A stretch of DNA of 64,000 nt from Catenuloplanes atrovinosus (lineage in GTDB: Bacteria > Actinomycetota > Actinomycetes > Mycobacteriales > Micromonosporaceae): NCBI RefSeq assembly GCF_031458235.1, contig NZ_JAVDYB010000001.1:7134501-7198500 (forward strand), written 5' to 3'. The notes below the pieces were generated by a model. It saw only the letters and a program-made list of their open reading frames with translations. It made no database searches and was not told the DNA's origin. Shown piece by piece: positions 41,026-50,439 of this stretch (positions are counted from its first letter, which is position 1; each line of letters opens with the position of its first letter). The position numbers were made by a program, and so were the translations under genes.

Positions 41026-42684
41026 GTGGCCGATGGACCACTCATCGTGCAATCGGACAAGACCCTGCTGCTGGAGGTCGATCACAAGGACGCACAGGCG
41101 TGCCGGATCGCTATCGCGCCGTTCGCCGAGCTGGAGCGCTCGCCGGAGCACGTGCACACCTACCGGCTGACGCCGCTGGGGCTGTGGAACGCGCGGGCCG
41201 CCGGGCACGACGCGGAGGCGGTGGTCGACGCGCTGATCCGTTTCTCCCGTTACCCGGTGCCGCATGCGCTGCTGGTGGACGTGGCCGAGACGATGGACCG
41301 GTACGGCCGGCTCCAGCTGGTCAACCACCCGCAGCACGGCCTGGTGCTGCACGCGCTGGACCGGATGGTGCTGATCGAGGTCGCGAAGTCGAAGAAGCTG
41401 GCCGGCATGCTCGGCGCGAAGGTCGACGACGACACGATCCTGGTGCACCCGTCGGAGCGCGGCCGGCTGAAGCAGGCGCTGCTGAAGCTGGGCTGGCCGG
41501 CCGAGGACCTCGCGGGCTACGTGGACGGCGAGGCGCACCCGATCGACCTGGCGCAGGACGGCTGGACGCTGCGGGCCTACCAGCGGGAGGCGGTCGACAC
41601 GTTCTGGGCCGGCGGCTCCGGCGTGGTGGTGCTGCCCTGTGGCGCGGGCAAGACGCTGGTCGGCGCCGCCGCGATGGCGGAGGCGAAGGCGACCACGCTG
41701 ATCCTGGTGACGAACACGGTCGCGGGCCGGCAGTGGAAGCGGGAGCTGGTCGCGCGCACGTCGCTGACCGAGGAGGAGATCGGGGAGTACTCCGGCGAGC
41801 GCAAGGAGATCCGGCCGGTCACCATCGCGACGTACCAGGTGCTCACGTCGCGGCGCAACGGCGCGTTCACGCACCTGGACCTGTTCTCCGCGCGTGACTG
41901 GGGCCTGGTCGTCTACGACGAGGTGCACCTGCTCCCGGCGCCGATCTTCCGGTTCACCGCGGACCTCCAGGCCCGCCGCCGCCTCGGCCTGACCGCCACG
42001 CTGGTGCGCGAGGACGGCCGGGAGGGCGACGTGTTCTCGCTGATCGGCCCGAAGCGGTACGACGCGCCGTGGAAGGACATCGAGGCGCAGGGCTGGATCG
42101 CGCCGGCCGAGTGCGTCGAGGTGCGGGTGACGCTGACCGACGCGGAGCGGATGAGCTACGCGACCGCGGAGTCGGAGGAGCGCTACCGGATGGCCGCGAC
42201 CGCGCGGACCAAGCTGCCGGTGGTGAAGGCGCTGCTGGAGCGGCACCCGGACGATCAGAAGCTGGTGATCGGCGGCTACATCGACCAACTGCACCAGCTC
42301 GGCGAGTTCCTGGACGCGCCGATCGTGCAGGGGTCCACGACGAATAAGGAGCGCGAGCGGCTGTTCGACGCGTTCCGGGCCGGTGAGATCTCCACCCTGG
42401 TCATCTCGAAGGTCGGCAACTTCTCGATCGACCTGCCGGAGGCGGCGGTGGCGATCCAGGTGTCCGGCACGTTCGGGTCGCGGCAGGAGGAGGCACAGCG
42501 GCTGGGCCGGGTGCTGCGGCCGAAGGCGGACGGGCGCCAGGCGCACTTCTACACGGTGGTGTCCCGGGACACGATCGACACGGAGTACGCGGCGCACCGG
42601 CAGCGGTTCCTGGCCGAGCAGGGGTACGCGTACACGATCACGGACGCGGACGACATCCTCGGCCCGAAGCTGCCGGAGTTCTAG
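41026..42684 (+). CDS. DNA repair helicase XPB
   Basis: 552 residues, SF2 helicase. An N-terminal damage-recognition-like domain is followed by helicase core: Walker A LPCGAGKT (about 204-211), DEVH box beginning Asp298, motif III GLTATLVRED, and motif VI RQEEAQRLGRVLRP; the thumb region of archaeal/bacterial XPB lies between. Unwinds DNA 3'-5' with ATP. The frame is open from 40915, but GTG 41026 has AGGGAG eight bases upstream and matches MADGPLIVQSDKTLLLEV in homologues. Its TAG shares a CTAG with the stop of the convergent LigD-polymerase gene. Confidence 0.94.
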   Translation: MADGPLIVQSDKTLLLEVDHKDAQACRIAIAPFAELERSPEHVHTYRLTPLGLWNARAAGHDAEAVVDALIRFSRYPVPHALLVDVAETMDRYGRLQLVNHPQHGLVLHALDRMVLIEVAKSKKLAGMLGAKVDDDTILVHPSERGRLKQALLKLGWPAEDLAGYVDGEAHPIDLAQDGWTLRAYQREAVDTFWAGGSGVVVLPCGAGKTLVGAAAMAEAKATTLILVTNTVAGRQWKRELVARTSLTEEEIGEYSGERKEIRPVTIATYQVLTSRRNGAFTHLDLFSARDWGLVVYDEVHLLPAPIFRFTADLQARRRLGLTATLVREDGREGDVFSLIGPKRYDAPWKDIEAQGWIAPAECVEVRVTLTDAERMSYATAESEERYRMAATARTKLPVVKALLERHPDDQKLVIGGYIDQLHQLGEFLDAPIVQGSTTNKERERLFDAFRAGEISTLVISKVGNFSIDLPEAAVAIQVSGTFGSRQEEAQRLGRVLRPKADGRQAHFYTVVSRDTIDTEYAAHRQRFLAEQGYAYTITDADDILGPKLPEF

Positions 42685-43586
42685 GCCGGCACCTCGGGGC
42701 CGGGTTCCAGCAGCGCGGCCAGCAGATCCCCGTCGGCGTCCAGGCGCGTCAGGACCTCCGACGGGGAGAGCTGGCGGGCCTCCGCGTCGCCGCACGCCAT
42801 CGACTCGACCTCGTGCCAGGTCAGCGGCGCGGACGCGGTCGGGGTCGGCTGCGCGCGCAGCGAGTACGGCGCGACCGTGGTCTTGAACGCGTTGTTCTGG
42901 CTCCAGTCGATGAAGACCTTGCCGGGGCGCAGCTGCTTGGCCATCTTCGCCGTGATGCCGCCCGGGACCGCGCGCGCCAGCTCCTCCGCGACGCGCTTGG
43001 CGTACCCGCTGATGATCTCGGCGTTCTGGGTGCCGGCGACCGGGCAGCAGAGCTGCATGCCCTTCTTGCCGGAGGTCTTCGGGTAGCACTCGATGCCGTC
43101 CGCGGCGAGCCGGTCCCGCATCAGCACCGCGACCGCGCAACACTCGCGCAGCGCGGCCGGCGCGCCCGGATCGAGGTCGACCACGAGCAGGTCGGGGTCG
43201 GCGCCGACGCGCCACTGCGGCGTGTGCAGCTCCAGCGAGGCGATGTTCGCCACCCAGACCAGCGTGGGCAGGTCGTCCACCACCACGAAGTCGATCTTCT
43301 CGCGGCCGTGGGTCGAGTTGGGCACCGGCAGCGTCTCCGTGTGCACCCAGCCGGGCTTGCCCGGCGGCGCGTTCTTCTCGAAGAAGAACGGGCCGGTGAC
43401 ACCGTTCGGGTAGCGGATGCGGGTCAGCGGCCGGCCGCGCAGGTGCGGCAGCAGCGCGGGCGCGACCCGGGTGTAGTAATCGATCACCTCGGCCTTGGTG
43501 AAGCCGGCGTCCGGATAGAGCACTTTGTCCAGGTTGGAGAGTTCGACCTCGCGGCCGTCCACCTCGACCAGCATCCGGCTACGCAT
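42681..43586 (-). CDS. ligD: LigD polymerase domain (NHEJ primase-polymerase)
   Basis: 301 residues. Archaeo-eukaryotic primase-type polymerase that fills gaps with ribonucleotides during non-homologous end joining. The VVDLDPGAP metal-binding motif and TSGKKGMQL phosphate-binding motif are intact, and VELSNLDKVLYPD is the family's N-terminal block. Here it is a separate gene, not fused to ligase as in Mycobacterium. ATG 43586 follows GAGGAGG; the 8-bp overlap with the upstream ligase gene implies translational coupling. Confidence 0.93.
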   Translation of the reverse strand: MRSRMLVEVDGREVELSNLDKVLYPDAGFTKAEVIDYYTRVAPALLPHLRGRPLTRIRYPNGVTGPFFFEKNAPPGKPGWVHTETLPVPNSTHGREKIDFVVVDDLPTLVWVANIASLELHTPQWRVGADPDLLVVDLDPGAPAALRECCAVAVLMRDRLAADGIECYPKTSGKKGMQLCCPVAGTQNAEIISGYAKRVAEELARAVPGGITAKMAKQLRPGKVFIDWSQNNAFKTTVAPYSLRAQPTPTASAPLTWHEVESMACGDAEARQLSPSEVLTRLDADGDLLAALLEPGPEVPA

Positions 43587-44511
43587 CGTCGGACACCTCC
43601 TCGGGCGATTTATCCGGACGTAAGCGCAGAAATCGGGGAAAGCGCAGGCGGGCGTCGAGCGTGCGCTGGCCGTACTTCACCTCGACCACCTGGGTGGGGT
43701 CTACCCAGATCGCGCCGCGCGCATCCTCCCGGGGCACCTCCGCGAACGGCGACTTGTCGATCACCAGCGGCTCCAGCAGCGCCAGCAGCGTCCGCTCGGT
43801 GGCCGCGCCGATGCCGCCGCCGACCCGGCCGCGGAAGAGGAGCCGGCCGTCCGGACCGGGCACGCCGACCAGCAGCCCGCCGATCCGGCGCACCCCCGGC
43901 CGCCAGCCGCCGATCACGAAGTCGCCGGTCAGGTCCATCTTGACCTTGATCCAGTCGGGCGAGCGGGTGCCCGGCAGGTAGATCGACGAGGTCCGCTTCG
44001 CGACCACGCCCTCCAGCCGGTTCTCCTCGGCCACGGCCTGCGTGACCGGGCCGTCCGGGAACGTCGGCGGCACCGCCCAGCGCGGCCCGTCCGGCACCAG
44101 CGTCTCCAGCCGGGCGCGGCGGTCCTCGTACGGCAGGCCCATCAGGTCCACGCCGTCGTGCCGCAGCAGGTCGAAGATCATGTAGGTGACCGGCCGGGTC
44201 ACCGCGAGCCGCGCGGCGCGGGCCCGGTCGCGCACGTGCATCCGCTCCGCGAGCAGCTGGAACGACGGGCGGCCCTCGCTCAGCACCACGATCTCGCCGT
44301 CCAGCAGCGCGTCGCCGAGCAGGCCGCCGAGCGGCGCCAACTCCGGGTAGGCGACCGTGATGTCCGTCCCGGACCGGGCGGCCAGACGCAGTGCGCCGCC
44401 GGAGGCGTCGGCGAGCGCGCGAACGCCGTCCCACTTGAACTCGTACGCCCAACCGGCACCGACGGGCAACTCCCCCGACGTGGCCAGCATCGGGCGTGGC
44501 CCGGCCGCCAT
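43579..44511 (-). CDS. ATP-dependent DNA ligase (LigD ligase domain)
   Basis: 310 residues. Adenylation and OB-fold domains of an NHEJ-type ligase. Nucleophilic Lys26 lies in YEFKWDGVRA, followed by ALLDGEIVV (motif III-like), EGVVAKRTSS (motif IV) and WIKVKM (motif V). It contains no polymerase or 3'-phosphoesterase domain. First gene of the ligase-polymerase operon, divergent from ku with a 115-bp gap. Confidence 0.93.
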   Translation of the reverse strand: MAAGPRPMLATSGELPVGAGWAYEFKWDGVRALADASGGALRLAARSGTDITVAYPELAPLGGLLGDALLDGEIVVLSEGRPSFQLLAERMHVRDRARAARLAVTRPVTYMIFDLLRHDGVDLMGLPYEDRRARLETLVPDGPRWAVPPTFPDGPVTQAVAEENRLEGVVAKRTSSIYLPGTRSPDWIKVKMDLTGDFVIGGWRPGVRRIGGLLVGVPGPDGRLLFRGRVGGGIGAATERTLLALLEPLVIDKSPFAEVPREDARGAIWVDPTQVVEVKYGQRTLDARLRFPRFLRLRPDKSPEEVSDDA

Positions 44512-44626
44512 GCCGCCAGCCTAGGCGCAAAACCTCGCGCGATGTCGGGATCGGTGCGATCCTCGTAGATACCGGGCCAAAAGTCGGGCGGGGGTTCCGG
44601 CCGGTCAGCAGCGGTTTGGAGCGACA

Positions 44627-45643
44627 ATGCGGGCTATCTGGAAGGGTGCCGTCTCGTTCGGCCTGGTGTCGATCGCGGTGCGGCTGTTCTCGGCCACCGA
44701 GGAGAAGGACATCCGGTTCCACCAGGTGCACCGGGACGACGGCGGCCGGATCAAGTACAAACGCGTCTGCTCCGTCGACGGCGAAGAGGTCAAGTACGAC
44801 GACATCGCCAAGGGGTACGACATCGGCGGCGGCGAGATGGTGGTGCTGACCGACGACGACTTCGCGGACCTGCCGCTCTCCACCTCGCGGGCGATCGAGG
44901 TGCTGGAGTTCGTGCCGGCCGACCAGGTCGACCCGATCCTCTACAACAAGGCGTACTACCTGGAGCCGGACGGCGCCGCCACCAAGCCGTACGTGCTGTT
45001 GCGCGAGGCGCTCGGCGACGCGGACCGGGTGGCGATCGTCAAGGTCGCGCTGCGCCAGCGGGAGCAGCTCGCCACGCTGCGCGTCCACGACGACGTGCTG
45101 CTGCTCAACACCATGCTGTGGCCGGACGAGGTGCGCGCGCCCGAGTTCGGCTTCCTCGACGACGACATCGAGGTCCGCCCGGCCGAGCTGGCCATGGCCT
45201 CCTCGCTGATCGACTCGATGGCCGCGGACTTCGACCCGGAGGCGTACAGCGACAACTACCGCGCGGCGCTCCAGGAGGTCATCGACGCGAAGGTCGAGGG
45301 CCGGGAGATCATCGCGCCGGAGGAGGAAGAGGAGGCGGCCCCGGCCGCGACCGACCTGATGGCCGCGCTGCGCGCCTCGGTGGAGCGGGCGCGCGCGGCC
45401 CGCGGCGAGTCCCCGGCACCGGCGTCAACGGCCACGGGCGGCGGCAACGGTACGAAGAAGGCCTCCGCCGCCAAGAAGACCTCCTCCGGCTCGGGCGCGA
45501 AGAAGACGGCCGCGGCCGACTCCGGCGATGACGCGGCCCCGGCGAAGAAGGCGGCCCCGGCGAAGAAGACCGCGGCCAAGAAGACGGCGGCGGCCAAGAA
45601 GACGGCGCCGGCGAAGCGGAGCACCGCGAAGAAGGCCTCCTGA
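44627..45643 (+). CDS. ku: Ku protein
   Basis: 338 residues. Homodimeric ring that threads on DNA ends and recruits LigD. The core Ku domain spans residues 1-260 (MRAIWKGAVSFGLVSIAVRL, split here as IWKGAVSFGLV and VRLFSATE; then KYKRVCSVDGEEV and LLNTMLWPDEVR). The last ~75 residues are a Lys/Ala-rich tail of KKTAAAKK repeats, known in bacterial Ku to bind DNA. ATG 44627 with GGAG upstream. Confidence 0.95.
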   Translation: MRAIWKGAVSFGLVSIAVRLFSATEEKDIRFHQVHRDDGGRIKYKRVCSVDGEEVKYDDIAKGYDIGGGEMVVLTDDDFADLPLSTSRAIEVLEFVPADQVDPILYNKAYYLEPDGAATKPYVLLREALGDADRVAIVKVALRQREQLATLRVHDDVLLLNTMLWPDEVRAPEFGFLDDDIEVRPAELAMASSLIDSMAADFDPEAYSDNYRAALQEVIDAKVEGREIIAPEEEEEAAPAATDLMAALRASVERARAARGESPAPASTATGGGNGTKKASAAKKTSSGSGAKKTAAADSGDDAAPAKKAAPAKKTAAKKTAAAKKTAPAKRSTAKKAS

Positions 45644-45655
45644 CCGGCGCGGGCG

Positions 45656-46873
45656 CTACGTTCCGGGGAAGGTGATGCGGATGTCCGTGCCCTTCCCCGC
45701 CTCGCTGGCCAGCGAGATCTTCGCCGCGTGCGCGTCGAGGATGACCTTGGTGACGCACAGGCCCAGGCCCGCGCCGGCCGACTCGCTGTCCCGGGCCGCC
45801 GCGCCCCGGAAGAACCGCTCGAACAGCATCGGCTGCTCGTGCGCGGGGATGCCGATGCCGGTGTCCCGGATTCGGATCTCCGGCGGGTCGGCGTCGCTGA
45901 CCTCGACCGCCACCTCGCCGCCGGACGGCGTGAACTTGACCGCGTTGCCGAGCAGGTGGGCGAGCGCCTCGCGGAGCCGCGCGCCGTCCGCGCTGACCCG
46001 GACCGCGTCCCGCCGTGCGACGTGCAGCGTCACGCCCTTCGCGGACGCGACCGGCGCCACCGAGGCGATCGCGCAGTCCGCCACGGACAGCAGGTCCACC
46101 TCGCCGCGCCGCAGGCTCAGCGCGGTCCCGCCGGCGCCGCCGACCTGGGACAGCAGCATCACGTCGTCGACCATCCGCAGCAGCCGCCGCGAATTGCGGT
46201 CGATCGCGCCGAGGAACCGGTCCAGCTGGTGCCGGGACAGGTCGCCGGCGTCGATCAGCACCTCCAGGTAGCCGCGGACCGAGGAGAGCGGCGTGCGCAC
46301 CTCGTGCGTCATCATCGCCACGAAGTCGTCCTTCATCCGGTCCGCCAGCTCCAGCCGCTGCCGCGCCCGTTCCAGTTCGCGCAGCTCGTGGCGCATGGCC
46401 AGGTGCAGGGCCGCCTGCCGGCCGAGCGCCTCCAGCATCGCCAGCCGGTCATCGCCGAGCGTGCGGGGCTCGGCGTCCAGCACGCAGAGCGCGCCGAGCA
46501 CATGACCGCCGACGGTCAGCGGCACGCCGGCGTAGAAGCGCAGGAAGGGGGCGCCGGCGACCAGCGGGTGCGCGGCGAACCGGGGGTCGGCGGCGGCGTC
46601 CGGCACGATCACCGGCGCGCGCGAGGCGATCACCCGGTCGCAGACCGACGCGGTACGCGGCAGGCTCACGCCGCGCGGCAGCCCGACCGCGGCCATGCAC
46701 CACTCGCGGTCCGTGTCGACCAGCATCAGCGAGCTCATCGGCGCACCGCAGACGAACGCGGCGACCCGCACCAGATCGTCGGCGGCCGGATCGGCGGGGG
46801 TGTCCAGCACGGCCAGCTCGCGCAGCGCACGGACACGCGCCTCGTCGTCCGGCGCCCGGGTAGCAGCGTGCAT
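45656..46873 (-). CDS. GAF-domain sensor histidine kinase
   Basis: 405 residues, soluble. A GAF domain (residues ~15-165) precedes the HisKA dimerisation helix with phosphoacceptor His in MMTHEVRTPLSS and a HATPase domain with N-box LLGNAVKFTP, G1 DTGIGIP and G2 GAGLGLCV. The frame stays open further upstream; ATG 46873 just before HAATRAPDDEARV is chosen because the conserved GAF region follows. No response regulator is adjacent, so it is an orphan kinase. No membrane segment, so it senses a cytoplasmic signal. Confidence 0.9.
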   Translation of the reverse strand: MHAATRAPDDEARVRALRELAVLDTPADPAADDLVRVAAFVCGAPMSSLMLVDTDREWCMAAVGLPRGVSLPRTASVCDRVIASRAPVIVPDAAADPRFAAHPLVAGAPFLRFYAGVPLTVGGHVLGALCVLDAEPRTLGDDRLAMLEALGRQAALHLAMRHELRELERARQRLELADRMKDDFVAMMTHEVRTPLSSVRGYLEVLIDAGDLSRHQLDRFLGAIDRNSRRLLRMVDDVMLLSQVGGAGGTALSLRRGEVDLLSVADCAIASVAPVASAKGVTLHVARRDAVRVSADGARLREALAHLLGNAVKFTPSGGEVAVEVSDADPPEIRIRDTGIGIPAHEQPMLFERFFRGAAARDSESAGAGLGLCVTKVILDAHAAKISLASEAGKGTDIRITFPGT

Positions 46874-46958
46874 CGGTGGATCGCCCCGTCCGTGGGTGTC
46901 GTCGTGACGCCGCGGTTCCGTCCGGGCGTCCTGGTCGCCCCTCTCATCGTCCGTTCGG

Positions 46959-48215
46959 TCAGGTGCCTGAGCGCTCTGCCCACTCCTTGTCCGCCGCACG
47001 CTTGCGTTCCAGGCCGTCGCGTCCGTCGTACCGGAGGAAGGAGGGGAGCGCGGCGGCGAGCGCGATCGTGCCGAGCACGCACAGCACGCCGCCGGTGACG
47101 ATCGAGCCGCTCACGCCGGTGAACCGCGCGACCAGGCCCGCGCGCGTGCCGCCGAGCAGCGGCCCGACCGAGTACGAGATCATCTCGATGCCGGCCAGGC
47201 GCCCACGCAGGTGGTCCGGGATGGTCTGGCCCCAGATCGTCATCCGGAACACGCCGGAGATCATGTCCGCCGCGCCCGCGAACGCCAGGCACGCCACCAC
47301 CAACCACAGCGAGTCCGCCAGCCCGGCGCCGATGATGCCGACGCCCCAGGCTCCGGCCGCCAGCACCACCATCAGGCCGTGCCGGTGGATCCGGCCGGTC
47401 CAGCTCGACGTGAGCGAGGCCAGCATCGACCCGATCGCGGGCGCGGCGTAGAGCAGGCCCAGCACCTCGGGGCCGCCGAGGTCGTCGGCCATGAACGGGT
47501 AGAGCGCGGACGGCATGGCGAAGAACATCGCGTTGATGTCGACCAGGTACGTACCGAGCAACTCGGGGCGGCTGCGGGCGTACCGCACGCCGGTGACCAC
47601 GGACCGGATCGACGGGCGCTCCGCGGCCGGCGGCGGTGGCACGGCCTTGACCAGGTACAGGCAGTACAGCGACACCACGAACGTGAGCAGGTCGAACGCG
47701 TACACCCAGTGCAGGTCCACGGTCGCCATCAGCACGCCGGCCAGGCCGGGCCCGGCCAACTGCCGAACCTGGGCACTCAGCGAGTTCAGCGCGATGGCCG
47801 CGGGCAGCTTCTCCAGCGGCACCACGCGCGGGATCGTGCCCTCCAGCGCCGGCCGCTGCACGCCCTCGAACGCCGCCGCCAGCCCGGCCACCACGAACAG
47901 CACCCACAGCTGCGCGTCGGCCAGCAGCGAGTTGACCAGCAGCACCAGCGCCAGGACGGCCAGCGCGGCCTCGCTGAACAGCACCAGCCGGCGCCGGTCC
48001 AGGTAGTCCGCGAGCGCGCCGCCGACGAACGACATGAAGATCAGCGGCACCAGTTCGGCCACGCCCAGCAGCCCGACCATTAGCGGATCATCGGTGAGCT
48101 GCGCGACCTGGTACGGGATCGTGATGAGGCTGATGTACGAGCCGAGGCCGGAGATCGTGGACCCGGTGAAGATCAGCCGGAAGTCGCGCGAGATCCGCAG
48201 CGGCGAGAGGTCCAT
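46959..48215 (-). CDS. MFS transporter
   Basis: 418 residues from ATG 48215 (GTG 48218 adjacent). It has 12 hydrophobic segments; the N-terminus (SPLRISRDFRLIFTGSTIS) and LADYLDRRRLVLFSEA are typical of MFS_3/enterobactin-exporter-type permeases. No good SD. It precedes the histidine kinase gene on the same strand with an 85-bp gap. Substrate unknown. Confidence 0.88.
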   Translation of the reverse strand: MDLSPLRISRDFRLIFTGSTISGLGSYISLITIPYQVAQLTDDPLMVGLLGVAELVPLIFMSFVGGALADYLDRRRLVLFSEAALAVLALVLLVNSLLADAQLWVLFVVAGLAAAFEGVQRPALEGTIPRVVPLEKLPAAIALNSLSAQVRQLAGPGLAGVLMATVDLHWVYAFDLLTFVVSLYCLYLVKAVPPPPAAERPSIRSVVTGVRYARSRPELLGTYLVDINAMFFAMPSALYPFMADDLGGPEVLGLLYAAPAIGSMLASLTSSWTGRIHRHGLMVVLAAGAWGVGIIGAGLADSLWLVVACLAFAGAADMISGVFRMTIWGQTIPDHLRGRLAGIEMISYSVGPLLGGTRAGLVARFTGVSGSIVTGGVLCVLGTIALAAALPSFLRYDGRDGLERKRAADKEWAERSGT

Positions 48216-48252
48216 CACGTACCGGCATCATTCCCGATCTTGCATGACCGGG

Positions 48253-48747
48253 CTACTTCATTACGAGCCTTCCGGTCCGCTCGAACTCCGCCAGGTCGTC
48301 GAGCGTGCGCGCGACCGAGTCGGGCAGCGGGAACGGCGGATCGGCCAGGTCGAACCACATCGCGTCCAGGCTCTCGTCCGTCACGCGCTGCAACTCGCCG
48401 TCCCACTCGTCGACCCGGAACCCGGTCACGAAGTGCTGGTAGGTGTGACCCCACATGTTGGTGAACGTGTAGTCGGCGCCGGAGTACATCGCGTACGGCG
48501 TGACCGCGCGCGCGTCCAGCCCGGTCTCCTCCCGCACCTCGCGGATCGCGCACTGGGTGATCGACTCGCCCAGCTCCATCGCGCCCGCCGGCAGTGCCCA
48601 GTGCCCGTTGTCCGACCGCTGGATCAGCAGCACCCGGCCACGGTCGTCGCGCAACACCGCGCGCGCCGCGATGAACATCAGGACCCGATCGCCGGCCAGC
48701 TCACGAATCTGGCCCATGTACGAGTCCGCCCACGGAATGCTGACCAT
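48253..48747 (-). CDS. NUDIX hydrolase
   Basis: 164 residues. The Nudix box GAMELGE-(7)-REVREETGL is complete (GX5EX7REUXEEXGU), so it should hydrolyse a nucleoside diphosphate linked to another moiety. The N-terminal MGQIRELAGDRVLMFIAAR segment is seen in the ADP-ribose/unclassified actinobacterial group. Starts at ATG 48747. Divergent from the acyl-CoA synthetase. Confidence 0.93.
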   Translation of the reverse strand: MVSIPWADSYMGQIRELAGDRVLMFIAARAVLRDDRGRVLLIQRSDNGHWALPAGAMELGESITQCAIREVREETGLDARAVTPYAMYSGADYTFTNMWGHTYQHFVTGFRVDEWDGELQRVTDESLDAMWFDLADPPFPLPDSVARTLDDLAEFERTGRLVMK

Positions 48748-48800
48748 GCCCGCAGTTTTTCACAGCGCCGAAGGGCTTCCGCACTGTGACCCCGCTCACC

Positions 48801-48806
48801 TACGTT
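48801..48806 (+). promoter_or_regulatory. -10 element of a leaderless promoter (acyl-CoA synthetase)
   Basis: TACGTT seven bases before ATG 48814. Confidence 0.45.
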
Positions 48807-48813
48807 GGTGCCC

Positions 48814-50439
48814 ATGCGTAGCACGATGATGGCGAATCCGTTGCTCATCTCCCGGCTGCTCGAACACGGCAGCACCGTGCACGGCCGCGCCCACGTGGCC
48901 ACCTGGACCGGCACCGGCTCCCGCCGGACGAGCTATGCCCACGTGGGTACGGACGCGGCCCGGCTCGCCCACGCGCTGCGCGACGAGCTCGGTGTCACCG
49001 GCGACCAGCGCGTCGCCACCTTCATGTGGAACAACGCGGAGCACCTGGTCGCCTACTTCGCGGTCCCCAGCATGGGCGCGGTGCTGCACACGCTCAACCT
49101 GCGGCTCTTCCCCGACCAGCTGGCCTACATCGTGAACCACGCGGAGGACCGGGTGATCCTGGTCGACGAGACCCTCGTCCCGCTGCTGGCCAAGGTGCTG
49201 CCCTCGCTGACCACCGTGGAGCACGTGGTGGTCAACGGCTCGGCCGCCGCGGTCCCGGCCGGGCGCTGGCGGGTGCACGAGTGGTCCACGCTGATCGAGG
49301 GGCGGCCCGGCACGTACGACTGGCCGGAGCTGGACGAGCAGGACGCCGCAGCGCTCTGCTACACGTCCGGCACCACCGGAAACCCGAAGGGCGTCGCCTA
49401 CTCGCACCGCTCGATCTGGCTGCACTCCATGCAGGTGTGCGCGCCGGAGGGGTTCGGCCTGGGCGCGCGGGACACCATGCTGGCGATCGTGCCGATGTTC
49501 CACGCCATGTCCTGGGGCCTGCCGTACGCGGCGTTCATGTCCGGCACCTCGCTGGTCATGCCGGACCGGTTCATGGCCGGCGCCGCGATCGCGCCGATGA
49601 TCGCCACCGAGCGCCCGACCAAGGCCGCGGCCGTGCCGACCATCTGGACCGACCTGCTCGCCCACCTCGACGCGCACGAGACCGACACGTCCTCGCTGAC
49701 CGAGGTGATCGTCGGCGGCTCCGCCTGCCCGCCCGCGCTCATGCACGCGTTCCAGGAGCGGTACGGCATCCGGATCGTGCACGCGTGGGGCATGACCGAG
49801 ATGTCCCCGCTCGGCTCCGTGGCCCGCCCGCCGGCCGGCGCCGACGGCGACGACGAGTGGGCGTACCGGTACACGCAGGGCCGGCTGCCGGCCGGCGTGG
49901 CCGCCCGGATCATCGGGCCGCTCGGCGAGGTCATGCCGGCCGACGGCACGTCCGTCGGCGAGCTGGAGGTCCGCGGCCCGTGGGTCACCGCCGGCTACCT
50001 CGGCGACGACGACGCCGACCCGGAGCGCTTCCGGGACGGCTGGCTGCGCACCGGCGACGTCGGCACGCTCTCCCCCGACGGCTTCCTCACGCTCACCGAC
50101 CGCGCCAAGGACGTGATCAAGTCCGGTGGCGAGTGGATCTCCTCCGTGGAGCTGGAGAACCTGCTGATGGCCCACCCCGCAGTGCTGGAGGCGTGCGTGG
50201 TGGGCGTGCCCGACGACCGCTGGGGAGAACGCCCGTTCGCCACCGTCGTGCTGCGCGAGAACATGTCCGCCACCGCCGCGGAACTGCGCGAGTTCCTGTC
50301 ATCGCGGGTGGCCAAGTGGCAGCTGCCGGAGCGGTGGGCGTTCATCCCCGCGGTCCCGAAGACGTCGGTCGGCAAGTTCGACAAGAAGCGCGTCCGGTCG
50401 TCGTACGCCGCCGGCTCCCTGTCCGTGGAGACGCTCTAG
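48814..50439 (+). CDS. Long-chain fatty acid-CoA ligase
   Basis: 541 residues, ANL adenylating enzyme. P-loop YTSGTTGNPKG begins at Tyr183, and the core continues with GMTEMSPLG (adenine binding), YLGDDDADPERFRDGWLRTGD (split: FRDGWLRTGDVG), DRAKDVIKSGGEWIS hinge and a C-terminal catalytic Lys in KTSVGKFDKK. Activates fatty acids as CoA thioesters in the cytoplasm. ATG 48814 has TACGTT seven bases before, so leaderless transcription is likely; GTG 48805 is an alternative. Its TAG shares a CTAG with the convergent PfpI gene. Confidence 0.93.
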   Translation: MRSTMMANPLLISRLLEHGSTVHGRAHVATWTGTGSRRTSYAHVGTDAARLAHALRDELGVTGDQRVATFMWNNAEHLVAYFAVPSMGAVLHTLNLRLFPDQLAYIVNHAEDRVILVDETLVPLLAKVLPSLTTVEHVVVNGSAAAVPAGRWRVHEWSTLIEGRPGTYDWPELDEQDAAALCYTSGTTGNPKGVAYSHRSIWLHSMQVCAPEGFGLGARDTMLAIVPMFHAMSWGLPYAAFMSGTSLVMPDRFMAGAAIAPMIATERPTKAAAVPTIWTDLLAHLDAHETDTSSLTEVIVGGSACPPALMHAFQERYGIRIVHAWGMTEMSPLGSVARPPAGADGDDEWAYRYTQGRLPAGVAARIIGPLGEVMPADGTSVGELEVRGPWVTAGYLGDDDADPERFRDGWLRTGDVGTLSPDGFLTLTDRAKDVIKSGGEWISSVELENLLMAHPAVLEACVVGVPDDRWGERPFATVVLRENMSATAAELREFLSSRVAKWQLPERWAFIPAVPKTSVGKFDKKRVRSSYAAGSLSVETL

